Shown here: positions 38,689 to 54,018 of the stretch, piece after piece | Layout: each line of letters begins with the position of its first letter | How positions within the stretch are numbered: the first letter of the stretch is position 1 | Source of the DNA: Druceiella hillmani | Lineage: Eukaryota > Arthropoda > Insecta > Lepidoptera > Hepialidae | Direction of reading: 5' to 3' | DNA: 64,000 nucleotides | Assembly (NCBI GenBank): GCA_039881145.1 | Contig: JAYKKI010000015.1 | Location: 29,615,001-29,679,000, forward strand | Made by a program: the position numbers and the translations under genes | The notes under the pieces: generated by a model | What the model saw: only the letters and a program-made list of their open reading frames with translations | Database searches by the model: none | What the model was told of the DNA's origin: nothing

Positions 38689-38704
38689 ATACGCACATAT
38701 ATCC
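38550..38704. repeat. (TA)n arrays and an 18-bp inverted repeat
   Basis: TA arrays 38550-38586 and 38620-38688 frame a perfect inverted repeat: ggatatatgtgcgtatta at 38601-38618 and its reverse complement at 38687-38704. The loop is itself TA-rich, so the whole unit can fold back. Confidence 0.92.
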
Positions 38705-40325
38705 ATAAATACGAGATTGTATGTATTTTTTGGTAAGTTTACTTCAGGAGTTTGTATAAAAAAACACCCTCAAGAATTTATACTTATGTACTTCCTCGTT
38801 TTAAATAACAAAAATTCTGAAAATAAAAATATATTTTGAATTTTTTAAGATATTCATAAATGGTTTTAATTTTGTTAAAATATCCCAAAGTTTTTTAAAT
38901 TTCATCAATTTTTAAAAGAAATTAAGGGTTGTCATTCCCATTTTTCTCATATTTTCGGTGTCGGAGGTCTAAGATTGGTTGTAAAGATATTTTATATAAA
39001 AACAAATACAAGGCAAGATCATTTTATCGGACGCTGGCGCAATTTTCATGTGCTTAAATTGTCTAGCCATTGAATCAAATAAATCACATTGTTTTTTTCG
39101 TTAAAATATCTTTCATAAAATTAATAGTAATAAAGCCATAAAATGCATTGTCGGTTCGCTTGTACGTTTTATTTTCTAATAATGTTTAGAATTATGTGCC
39201 TCGAAAGAAAAAAACAGAGCTCATACAAAATCAATCATAATTCATCTATTTCTTTGTCACAGTTTCATCTGTCGAGTGAAACTTCAAATTTGGCATAGTG
39301 GTAAAAAATACTAACTAGCATGTATCTCAATTAATAAGTTAACACTTATTATGTGTATATTTATGTGAAATTTTTGAGGGGAAGAATATAATACTTGTTT
39401 TTTTATTAATTCATTTATCATATGGAATATAAATTTTAAAGCAAACGGTAAGGACTTCAAAACTATTTTTTTAGAATTTTATGTTTCATAGTTTTTGAGA
39501 TACTATTGAAAATGTCAACAAAAAATGTATGCTTCCCTCTACCATCGAATTTGCTAAAATAGAATATATTTTATCTGCGAAATGTATACCAGGCAATATA
39601 ATTACACCTTGAAAAATAACATTAATACTTATAAATAGTTGAATAGAAATTCTACGTCTATTTAGTCACCCAAGTGTGTATGTAACTATTGTACTGCAAG
39701 TTCTACTCGTACTTGACAGGTTTAATGAAGTTCTTCTCTACTTGTTATTTATTCACAGAAGTCGCATGAAGTTGTTTAACTTTAATATGTTAAATGAAAC
39801 CTGGGAAAGGGTATTTTTGTCACTTTATTACTTACTTCTCAATTTGTTTGTGACCGGTCCATAGTAACACGACCGACAAACAATTCGCTCGTGAAAGTTA
39901 AGTGTGGCACAGATGGGACATAAGAGTGATCGACATTCCGTCCAGAACAATGTCTTGTAATTTATTAAATTGACATGAGCAGTTCACTGAAGACTGAGTT
40001 GAATAGATAAAGCTTATTGTTGATGACCGGAATGCCTAGATATTACTTGGTTTATTGTCTAAGGTCTTGCCTTAGACGATAAGAAATGAAACGAATGTGT
40101 CATTTAGTTCTACTTCTGTTAATTATTTTTTCAGGTACGCACGACTTACGCGTAATCGCTTTCGGGCTCTACAACCATATGACAACATCTATGAAATTAA
40201 ATTATCTGGGAAATTATTTATCCTAGAATTTTATCGAGATGTTTTAGACTCTCGGAACGATATTTCTATCTAGATTAGACATTTTGAATAGGGTTCTTTG
40301 GTTATGATATTCATTTCAAATTAGG
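38705..40325. other. AT-rich DNA, no gene recognised
   Basis: No coding segment recognised; the frame at 39676-39864 has no domain. Confidence 0.5.
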
Positions 40326-40965
40326 AGACAGCTATTTTTTGTCTCATTCGTGCGTTAATGACAAAATGAATTCATTTCAAAAAATATTTCTTGCAATGAT
40401 TTTATGTCATTTGAAATAAAGGCTTAAGTAGAAATATATTCCGAATAATATTTGATGATGAAGCCTAATGGCTAATAATGGTTACCATGGTTATTTCACG
40501 TGAGCTATTTTGGACACTGATATAAATGAAGTACAAAAAATCCACAAATAAGAAAACAATTGTATTTAGATTTACACTTCTTAAAAATATTAATAGGTAT
40601 CTAATTCTAATTACAGAACGCTATTTTTGTCTCGTTATTTCGGGTGTTAGTGACAAAATAACATTTCAAATAATATTTCTTACAATGATTTCTATTTTAG
40701 GTTTAATCAACTAATAAATAAAGATATATTTAATTTGATGACGAAGCCTTATCTTTAATAAATAGTAACCATTTGTTTTATGAATTCAAGCGTGGCGAAT
40801 CTCATCTCAATGATCATATTTGAAGAGGACGTATGCGAAGGCGGTGACTTGACATTATATCATTTCTCTGCAGCTTATGTTAGAACCAAACAGAAGATTT
40901 ACCCTTAAGCGCATATGGGCTATTTTGGATACTGATATTAATGAAGTACAAAACAGTCTACAGGA
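40326..40965 (+). repeat. Diverged direct duplication
   Basis: Unit 1 starts gctattttttgtctcattcg (40331) and ends gagctattttggacactgat (from 40502). Unit 2 starts gctatttttgtctcgttatt (40620) and ends gggctattttggatactgat (from 40917). The starts are offset by about 290 bp and the ends by about 417 bp, because unit 2 carries extra sequence. Both contain the gacaaaat, catttcaaa and gatgatgaagcc/gatgacgaagcc words in the same order. Confidence 0.75.
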
Positions 40966-43261
<2,296 letters not shown>

Positions 43262-43445
43262 CGATCGTGTTAGGGTTCCGTAGTCAAACTAGGAACCATT
43301 TCGCCATGTCTATCTGTATATTACAGCCGCTTTTCTTGTAGATTATTAGTGCTATGAACCTGAATTTGGTTATACATATAAATACAACCTTTTAGGAACA
43401 TTTTTAGGGTACCTGCCCTAAATAAATTGGAGTTGATTTTTTTAT
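43262..43445 (+). repeat. Lepidopteran-type dispersed repeat, plus strand
   Basis: It starts tagggttccgtagtcaaact, continues ggaaccatttcgccatgtct and atctg, has the usual ttattagtgctatgaacctg body and ends tttagggtacctgcccta. This order agrees with the common moth and butterfly repeat also seen, more degraded, at 19705-19905 on the other strand. It is non-coding. The family identification rests on memory. Confidence 0.72.
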
Positions 43446-44827
<1,382 letters not shown>

Positions 44828-44981
44828 TAAGCCTGAGTCATAAAGATGAATATAAGATAATTGCAGAGAAGAATATGTGAAACGTGATTGAACTAGATTA
44901 CCACATTTTCTCTTTTTCACTCGAAGAAAGACGTAGGTTAAATCTATCATGAAGTAATTTTATAATAAAGAAATATTTTTG

Positions 44982-45585
<604 letters not shown>

Positions 45586-45983
45586 TAAATTTAGAAACTA
45601 ACTTTGCACTAATTTCCGAACTAAATTTATTATAGTTAGAGAAACTTTTGCTAGAAATCTAGGAAATGTTGATTTTTTTCATGATTCTTAATTTTGTGTA
45701 GTTTTTCCATTTCGTTTTCGTTTTTAACTTTTTAATTATCATATTTATCATATTCACTTGTTACAACTTTAGACGATTTTTGTTTCACAGCCCGAGATAT
45801 CATGATTTTTAATATTTTCAAGTAAGTTAAATATTTATAATACATTTTAATGGATAACATTCATAACTATTACATTGCAACATAATTTTTTTTCTATTTT
45901 TGAAGTAAATCTTCTTTTTTATTAAATTTTTAAGGTCACAACATTTTCTCATGCAACGTTTTTGTGAGGTTAGAATGAAACGA
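45586..45983. other. AT-rich DNA, no gene recognised
   Basis: Nothing assigned. Confidence 0.5.
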
Positions 45984-46051
45984 ATCTATGGCAAGAAGGA
46001 CGAAAAATAGGTGTATATAAACGCCTATATTTCGTCCTTCTTGCTATAAAT
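45984..46051. ncRNA. Pre-miRNA-sized hairpin, candidate only
   Basis: Arms 45984-46013 and 46022-46051 pair over 30 positions with four mismatches around an 8-nt loop (tatataaa); the core gcaagaaggacgaaa is perfect. Total length is 68 nt, within the pre-miRNA range. The arm sequences do not match any insect miRNA that I remember. A small inverted duplication or an end of a MITE would look the same. Confidence 0.35.
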
Positions 46052-47465
46052 AGGCGATAGAGATAAATTAATACGACAGAATAAACAAGAAGTGCATGCA
46101 TCGTGAATAAAAACAAAAATCGCTACTGGCTAGCAGTTTTTTGTACGTCATGTGTGTCAAAACAAACTGTCAAGATTTTTCACGAAAATAAACAATAATA
46201 GCGCACACTACTACCGCTATAAGCTCTTTTGTACGTTATGTATGTGTGTGTTATCAAAAGTAAATTGTGGAAATTTTATCGAGTTATTTATCTAATTATG
46301 TTACATTAATTACTAATTTTTGGTGTGCTTCATTCATTACAAGACTAACAATACTTAATTTATTTAGTTATAAATCTACAATGAATCGCACATATAGTTG
46401 TTGTAAATATAATTTGCAACAGTAGCAATATATTCCGACATCCTTCAGCAGCATTTAGATGTGTTCTGGTACTGGCATTGTGACTATTTTTTTAATTGAT
46501 TATTGCCTATATCAATTTATATGAAAATTGTATTGTTTCACTTCTATCATGCATGCCGAGTTGAATGCGATGTTTTTTCAATTTAGGTTATAATTTTAAT
46601 TAATAATATTCTTTTGTAGTTCATTTTTATAAATTAGCCTTTAAATGATTAAATGTAAAATTATTTTTAAGTATTTAGTTGATTTTCAAGTTTTTCATCT
46701 TAATTACTTGTTGTTTTAGATTATTTTTTAGTTCTATGTAAATTAATTGGATTGGAATTACTATGATATAAACGTGCATTTTGACGAGATCGACCTAAGT
46801 GTATTAGAAATGCAATAGCAACAAAAATATATCTGACTTGTACATGTTAAAATGTTGCAGTCAAGTAAAGAAATAAGATACTAAATATATCCACAAAAAT
46901 TTTAAAAATAAATATATTGCCATCTTGTGGCAAGGATTCAATATTTATTTCGATTTAAATAAATAACGTGCAACACTATGCATCAAGGCATGGAAAAATT
47001 TATTAATCGCTTCCAGAATCTGATTGCAATATCGGTCAATACATTATTAAAGGTATGAGAATGATTGGAAGAAAAATGATTTACGTTTTTTTAAATAACC
47101 ATTTGAATTATAAAAATGAACATTAATATATTCAATAATATTCAATAAGCAAGTTTGATGAAATGAAGTGAAACCAAACAAAGTATGGAAATAAATTAAA
47201 TTTTTTTTTAAACTTGATGTATCAGCATACTCGAACAAGTCACATTTATATACTTGCGCAATTAGTGTTCCAGATGGTCAGTTGATTCGAATGTGGATTT
47301 TATAGTGTATCACAAAAATTTAACCTGAAATATGACAAAGAGACAGAGATAACATAAAGACAAAAATTGAATTATTTTTTTGCGTTTTGTTCGTTTATGA
47401 AATTGTTAATTTGTTGCGAATTATTGGCCCTGAAGAGCGGCATTTTTATAATGTTCTTTATACCA
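46052..47465. other. AT-rich DNA, no gene recognised
   Basis: Only A/T-driven frames. The word ttttgtacgt-atgt occurs at 46138 and 46227 in a weak local repeat. Confidence 0.5.
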
Positions 47466-47815
47466 CTATTTTCAATCTACGTTAACATATAAAATGGAGA
47501 ATTTTATTTCGTTATTTGTTTGTTTGTTTACGTTCTGAATGCACACGACCGATTTCAAAAAAAATTTCCGGGTTGGGAAGTGAATTGCAACAGAAGGCAA
47601 ATAATTATTAAATGGTGCAAGGTCGACTGGCTTATTTATTTACTCATCAACTGCTATCAACTTGAGTATTCCCGCGAACATATCACGGACTCCGACGACC
47701 AGAGGGGACGACTGGAGCGGAGGTGTTTACTGACCACAGGAAAAGAGGCGGGAGGAGAAAAACATAATAAGATAATTCTACGCGGGTGAAATTGCAGAAA
47801 CAGCTAATATTTTTG
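47465..47815 (+). repeat. Degraded retrotransposon-tail-like repeat
   Basis: It begins near a tttgtttgtttacgttctga block with cgaccgatttcaaaaaa and ends tacgcgggtgaaattgcaga followed by acagctaata. These ends recall a family abundant in Lepidoptera (tttgtttgtttgaacgcg, ccgatttgaaaaatt, acgcgggtgaagccgc, ggcacagctagt). The 89-codon plus frame inside it has no domain. Assignment from memory of the ends only. Confidence 0.45.
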
Positions 47816-49589
47816 AAACATTTTTATCACCTAACTATAATCAAAATAAATCTGTTGTTCCTTATAAGGTATAAGGTATTTTTTTTGTAATTGATTGATA
47901 GTCTAAACTTTTTCCTGTAGTTTGATACCGTTTGTATGAAAACAGAATCATACCACAAAACAAAATTTATTACCTAACTTTCTGTCGTAAAAAAATGTCG
48001 AAGGCCATGTAAACCTAATTCTCGTTCAATTTTATTTTATAATAAATATACGTGGCTAATTTAAATATTTTTGAGCTATACTTTTGTAAATAGGGGGGAG
48101 AAGGGGGCACCGATTTTTAAGCATGTTTTGAGAGGTGTTTAAACAATTCAGATGAGAAAACGACTATATATTTTTAAACATGTTGAAATATTTCAAAATT
48201 TTTTCAGACTTCCAATTTTACCCCCTTAATCTAGCTCCATAATCAAAATTTAAAATCATATTTTACTTTTTGTTTTTAATTGAGCCACTACTTCTTATAG
48301 CTATATTTTAGTTTTCTTTGTCAAATAAAATATTTGTGTTAGACGTAAGGGCACCAAAATGATTTCATAAGCCTTCCGTTTTGAAAATTATTGTTGTTGT
48401 CGAATATTGAAAAGATAAAAATAAAAACGTTATTATATTTTTTTAAATTATAATGCAAATATTTATGCCATGCATACTTAGCTCTATATCTCACAAAAAA
48501 TATTTTATTTTAACAGACGGATGAACTAAAGAGATTGTTGAAGACACTTATTCCTGTATTAAAGATACCTAGAACTTCGTCTCTAAAGGACTTCTATGAA
48601 GGGATTTTAGAAATTGTAACCGCTGAATATTTTTTTTTTTAAATTCATATCTTCTAGCCATACAAATATTACTGAAGTATCTATTTGTCATTTTAAAATG
48701 TGATAAATGCCGATATCAATACTCTTTAGATTGTTACACAACGCTTGGGCATGATCTGTAGAATTCCCGTCTATCTGTTTATCTCGAATAACTCAATTCA
48801 TATACAAATTTAATAGTCTCCATTCATATATAATTAATAGTAATATGCTTTGTTTCATCTTAATATCTCAAATAATTCCGGAAAAACCGTGTGAAAATAT
48901 TTACATCAACCCCGTTATAATGGTAGTAGGTTGACGTACGACGAAAGTTTCGCATACCTCTCAAAAGGCGGGCTCAGAAGGCGTGATAAATCCTCTGCTG
49001 CCAGATGTGTCTTTTGGTAATAATTTAAAATATGTAAAAACTTGTGTAATTTTATATACGAGATGGTATAACACTGAGAGCGTTTATAAAAAAGTATAGT
49101 TACGGAATTACGAGGGGTAAAAATTTAAAATCAGAAACTGTACAGTATATAGACATTTTTGTTAATGCACTCATATCTAGTTATATAATTAAGCTGTAGG
49201 TTATATTTAACTGATTAAAAAACACGTCAATAATATAAATCAAAATATAATTTAACCAAACAACTTTAAGCCATATGTTCATTTACTGCAGCCAATAAGT
49301 TGCATTTTCTATAGGAATACATGAATTTTCATGTAATTTTAAAATCACGTCGGATTTTCGTTCCACGGGAATAATAAACTCTATCACTTGTTTACACTGT
49401 GGATTTTATTCATCATCATGGGTTTGCTGTATGTTAAGAGTAAGTAAATAATGTTCTTTCATTGATTTTGTGAACTACGATAGATATCATAAACGCCAGT
49501 TATACGTAAGTGAAGGAATGAGAATTCAAAACGAGATATGAATTTGAAAAAATAAATTGATTTTAAAAGAAAATATATATTTTATTACC
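47816..49589. other. AT-rich DNA, no gene recognised
   Basis: A 40-bp G-rich patch (aggggggagaagggggcacc) sits at 48091-48115. Otherwise featureless. Confidence 0.5.
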
Positions 49590-49970
49590 ACGTTTTTGTC
49601 AGCTCGTTTTCTTGTCCGTTGGTTATTTTGTTTATCCGGTACAAATAATGCAAACGGTTTTAAATTAATTTCCCGTTGAGTCAAAGACTTGAAACTTAAA
49701 CATGCCTCAGAACTGGATAGCAATGCAATATTAATCGTCTTGTATGTCTATCTATTTGTCTATTCGGCACAAAGAAGACACGTAGGGCACAGACAATAGA
49801 TAATTTTAAGGGGTGTAAAGAGTAACTGACATTGAGAAAGCATACAACCGGTCATATAATTTGTGGAGAAATCAAAATGAAAGAAACTTAGGTGAACTTG
49901 CACGTTTTTCGTTTTAGATCTCACAAGTATTCTCATAGCTATTTAAAATTCATAATGACAAATTTCCAGA
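49590..49970 (+). repeat. Fourth copy of the 29-33 kb inverted-repeat family
   Basis: It aligns in the left-arm orientation: gttttaaattaatttcccgt against gttttaaactaactttctgt, tcagaactggatagcaatgc against tcagaactagatgacaatac, cggcacaaag, and cttaggtgaacttg. It is about 75-80 % similar by eye and lacks the (TA)n array and the middle of the arm, so it is a shortened member of the family. The 65-codon minus frame 49526-49723 runs through it. Confidence 0.75.
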
Positions 49971-51235
49971 ACAATAATTCGAATTTTTCTGTCACGTGTA
50001 ATTTTGTGGTTTTTTAAAAATCATTATTTCAAAGGGTAGCAAAATATAAAAAAAAATAAGACTAAAATGTTAATAATTAAATATGCTTAGAATATGTAAA
50101 GCAAAAGAGTGTTATCAAAATAAAGAACTATGTTTTTTCGCAGTCACTTCCTGTTCACCTGAACTCCAGCTGGCGTAGTAAAGTATTGACAAGTCCGTCA
50201 TCCAATAATACTAAAATTTGGAATCTGTGCATTGACAATGTTTTACTTATTAAGATTGCACAACGGCTTGTTCCTCCTATATCTAAGAAAACGTAGTTTT
50301 TCTATTCCAGACGCTTCTTTGTTCGATCGGTTTCGTTGTTCACTCGGTTTACTTATTGAAGAATTCTTGAGTATAAAAAGAGAAAAAAAGAAGCGCCGCA
50401 CTTCAATATTGGACCGCACTCCTTAATAATCTATAACAAGAGGATATTCCGTTTTTTAAAAATGTTTCGTCTTTTTCATGGATGGGATGGCTACAGATTA
50501 AGAGGACTTCATAATCTAGAGTGTCTAACTAAAATACGTCAAAAGTGCTTTTAAAATTGATTTTACAAAGACATTTTCTCTTTGTTAACTGAAGTTTTAC
50601 TAATCGTTGGAACGAACGAAAGAAACGAGGTATGAGTGAGAAGTTAGAGTAATGAGTATGAAGGCTCAAATATCTATAAGAACAGAAAAATAATCTTCTC
50701 ACCTTTTCGATGATTTGAAACTAAAATGTATCAGTAGGTGCGAATGAAAATCTATCTAAATTAGAATATATACTGACCGTTGAAATCGTTGTTTAGTGTT
50801 AGAGGCATGTTTAAATGTACACTCAAGCAATTAATAAAATAACAGCATCAATGTTAATTAGTCTTGCCAGTTTTACAGGATATTAAAAGTAAAATAATCT
50901 CGCATGGATAATAAAAATGAGGGTAAATATAAATATTTATTTGCGAAATTTTTTTTTGTTTTTTTTGTAATGTAAAATATAGGAGAAAAAGAGTATGTAT
51001 GGTGTTTTCTTGAAAATAAGAAGAGAAATAAAAGCAAATTAAAATAAATATATTAAATTGGAAAATGCGAAATGTTGTCTCTAAAAAGGTATTTAGCTTG
51101 GCTTATGCAATATGTTATAAGTTGGCTATGAGCTCTATTCGTTTAGGTATGGACTAGTACTAATAAGTGAATTTTGTTAAAATTGAAAGTAATTTGTGAA
51201 AAATGATCATTTCAATAAATGTGATTCCACAATCA
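49971..51235. other. AT-rich DNA, no gene recognised
   Basis: A plus frame at 50232-50426 ends in a basic tail but shows no domain. Confidence 0.45.
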
Positions 51236-51535
51236 CAAATGTTCTATAACGGCGGAATAAAATGGTACCAACTCACAGGATTATATGAATATGAACGGAC
51301 ATATATGTTATTATGTTTTCAAAGTTTGTCTGTTCGTCTTTCCTCCAAAGTCCCAGAACAAAAGGTTAAGCTTTCCTTATTACGAGCACAGCCATCGTTC
51401 GATCGTCTTCAACGTTTAGAAGCCTCGTTTATTGAAGCATTTTTGAGTAGCAGATGGTAGAAAATAAGGGAAATTTTGCAATATTCCTTGGCATTTGAGA
51501 ATTTTTCTCTGTTCTTTGTATCATGCAAAAACAGA
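51236..51535 (+). repeat. Inverted repeat pair, left arm
   Basis: Pairs with 52540-52845 in reverse complement. Shared landmarks: aatgttctataacggcggaa (right arm agatgttctacagcggcaga), gaacggacatatatgtta, ctgttcgtctttcctcca, agaacaaaaggtt and gaagcatttttgagtagcag. About 80 % similar by eye. The left arm keeps a plus frame of 85 codons (51203-51460, with VPEQKVKLSLLRAQPSFDRL), but the right arm has a stop in it. No family recognised. Confidence 0.85.
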
Positions 51536-51984
51536 GTTCGTAAAATTTAAGTGGAAGATCACAGAAAAAACTATAGTGATTATCCTAGGTCTTATAATTT
51601 TTTAAATATGCACTGTCTTTATGCATGTGAAAGATATAGTAGACAATATAATTGCCTTGGTACAAATTAATATTCGTAAATAGTTTAATAAGGATACTAC
51701 GTACGCTTAAATGTTTATAAGTGACCCTCGTGACGTGACTTTTACTTGTACTCGACAAGTGACTCAAACAAAAATGAACGGGTTATTGTAGACAGTAAAT
51801 AATTGGAACAACAAATAATTTTAAAGGAAATAATGGAATCGATTTCCGCTTCTGAGATCTATTTTCTGTGATCCTCGTGAAGTACTCATGCACGTATTTA
51901 TTCTCCAGTATCACAGACGAACTTAAAATATTGAATGTGAAAACTATATGTGTGAGTCGTGAAGGATGTGTTTATCGGAAAATG
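51536..51984. other. Spacer between the inverted arms, AT-rich
   Basis: No gene recognised. The minus frame 51585-51767 has no domain. Confidence 0.45.
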
Positions 51985-52235
51985 TCATCGCCGTGGTATA
52001 TTGGGTCGATTACAAGGCGTGCGGCCTTTGATGATGCGGCGTACCGCGGGGATCCGAGTTCGATTCCCGGCCGTTGTTCGAACGGGGCTGGACTGGTGTT
52101 GTGGTTGGCTGTAAGAGATCGCTCTCGTAGCAATAAGTCCACCATATGTATCAATTAAATATATTAAAGTAGATAAATAAAATTAACTAAATAAAGAAAT
52201 AGGCGAATAACTAAATAAAAAAACACATAATGAAT
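51985..52235 (+). mobile_element. tRNA-derived SINE, plus strand
   Basis: The head is tRNA-like: an A-box-like tggtatattgg at 51994-52004 and a clear B box agttcgattcc at 52057-52067, about 50 bp apart. The tRNA-unrelated body (ggggctggactggtgttgtg, gagatcgctctcgtagcaat) follows, then a tail of AAATA-like repeats to about 52235. The promoter boxes would be read by RNA polymerase III, and movement would need a partner LINE. It sits inside the spacer of the 51.2-52.8 kb inverted repeat. The frames on both strands across it are artefacts. A diverged relative lies at 11165-11350 on the minus strand. Confidence 0.85.
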
Positions 52236-52539
52236 TTAAAAAAAATTAATTAAGAACGCTAAACTTTAGAAATAATTTAATTACGAGTTTGTAAAAAAAT
52301 TCGTTAATCCTGATACACTGTGTTGCAAAATAAATAAGCCACCAAACCTTTCATTTATAGAAAACGATAAATTAATTAAGGTCTTTTATCACTTAGTACG
52401 TATTGCTGGGTTTGCCGTACCTCTGAAAAGTGAATACTAAAAATTATATTATTTCGGTACGCAATACAGAAAAAAATCACCTAGGAAAAGAAAAAAGTCC
52501 CTATCCACTTATTAGGCTGTTGTAACGTAAAAGAATATG

Positions 52540-52845
52540 AAAGTTTGAAGGATACAGAGCACAGAGTGTAACTTTTTTAAGAAAAATTCACAAATGCGAA
52601 GGAAAATTACAAAATATATCTTATTTTCCGTCACCTGCTACTCAAAAATGCTTTAATAAATTAGTCTTCCAGACGTTGAATACGACCGAATAATGGTGGT
52701 GCCCATAATAAAGAAAGCACAACCTTTTGTTCTGAGGTTGGAGGAAAGACGAACAGGCAAACTTTTTGAAAGGATATTAACATATATGTCCGTTCATAGA
52801 TTCTGTATGTCGGTACGATTTAATTCTGCCGCTGTAGAACATCTG
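52540..52845 (-). repeat. Inverted repeat pair, right arm
   Basis: Reverse complement of 51236-51535. The 61-codon plus frame starting at 52693 runs antisense through it and is not conserved in the other arm. Confidence 0.85.
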
Positions 52846-53690
52846 AAACCTCAAACACGTTTTCTTATAAATGAATGAAGTAGAATCTTATGTTTTAGAT
52901 TTATTTTATTAAACCGATATCTATGACGTGCGTTGGCTAAAATACATATTTTTGAATATGGCAAAGTTTATAAATGTATATTTATTATAAAATTTAAATT
53001 AAAAATAAATTTATAGGAGACGCATAATATAAGAATTTGCCAATCTAGCTGGAGCAAACTCATATTTACGTGTCGTATAAAATGCCTAAAAATGCATATA
53101 TCATCATTGTCGACAACCTACTTGATTACTGTTTGTCAATATAGTTAGTCTGTCGACAATAATAAATTAAGAAAGTGGGTAGTAATAAAACAGCCCAGAT
53201 AATACTTTATTAGGGGGTACTTTGCTGTCAATTATTTAGTGTCTTCCATATAAGTTACTATCATCTATTTATTTTTAGTTGTTTATTTACGTTATATACT
53301 TGTGTCAGGTAAGTCAAATATTTTATTATATTAGTTTAATTTCGATTAGGGGTCGAAGAATGCAGTTTTTTATTATTGAAAATTTAATGAACCGGAGGGG
53401 CATAGTTATGTGTTCAGCTGTGTTCTAAATTTTAAGATGGTGGCATTTCAAAACATCCAAAATATAATGCGCGTTTTTGCGCTAATTTTTTCTAAATATT
53501 TTTTCAGAATGTCCTTCGAATTACCGTATAAACAATTTTTTAAAGAAAATGTTTTGTCTGACTCTGATGAAAAAAAGTGAACAATAAAATAAGAATAATT
53601 TGTTTTGAAATTGAAAACAAAACGAAAAAAAAATATAACAGGTATCTCGATAGTATCTTGCATTTAAATTCGACTTAGTTGAGTGAAAAT
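52846..53690. other. AT-rich DNA, no gene recognised
   Basis: At about 53508-53580 a plus frame reads MSFELPYKQFFKENVLSD and ends SDEKK, stop. It lies upstream of the Transib relic on the same strand and might be part of its N-terminal region, but I cannot show this. Confidence 0.4.
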
Positions 53691-53726
53691 ATAATAATAT
53701 TACCCGATATAATAATATTACCCGAT
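53691..53726 (+). repeat. 18-bp tandem duplication
   Basis: ataataatattacccgat is present twice in direct succession, 53691-53708 and 53709-53726. Confidence 0.95.
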
Positions 53727-54018
53727 ATTTGCGTGAGTAGTCAACTGGTTTCATCTATTTCTGTAACTAAAATACCAAAAAGACGAGAAGTGACTTCAGC
53801 CAAAAATGTAGCGATAAAAGTAAAAAGCAAAAAATAAGAAATATTTTGAATGAAAATTGTCCTGAAGGGATAATGCCGGCTAACGAAGTAAATCTTCGAA
53901 GATTAGGATAAAGAGACACATCCTATCTGGTTAGGGTTCTCTCTGTGGCTTCATCTAGTAGGGGTACGGAAGGGAAGAAACTTTGTAAAAGACTGAGCCT
54001 CCACCCACCAGTATACCA

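Noticed and set aside
52051..52068. Functional tRNA gene
   Set aside because: A B box and an A-box-like word are present but the intervening sequence does not give paired acceptor and anticodon stems, and a SINE body with an A-rich tail follows.
51868..52158. 96- and 60-codon frames on opposite strands
   Set aside because: Both run through the tRNA-derived SINE; openness comes from its GC-rich head.
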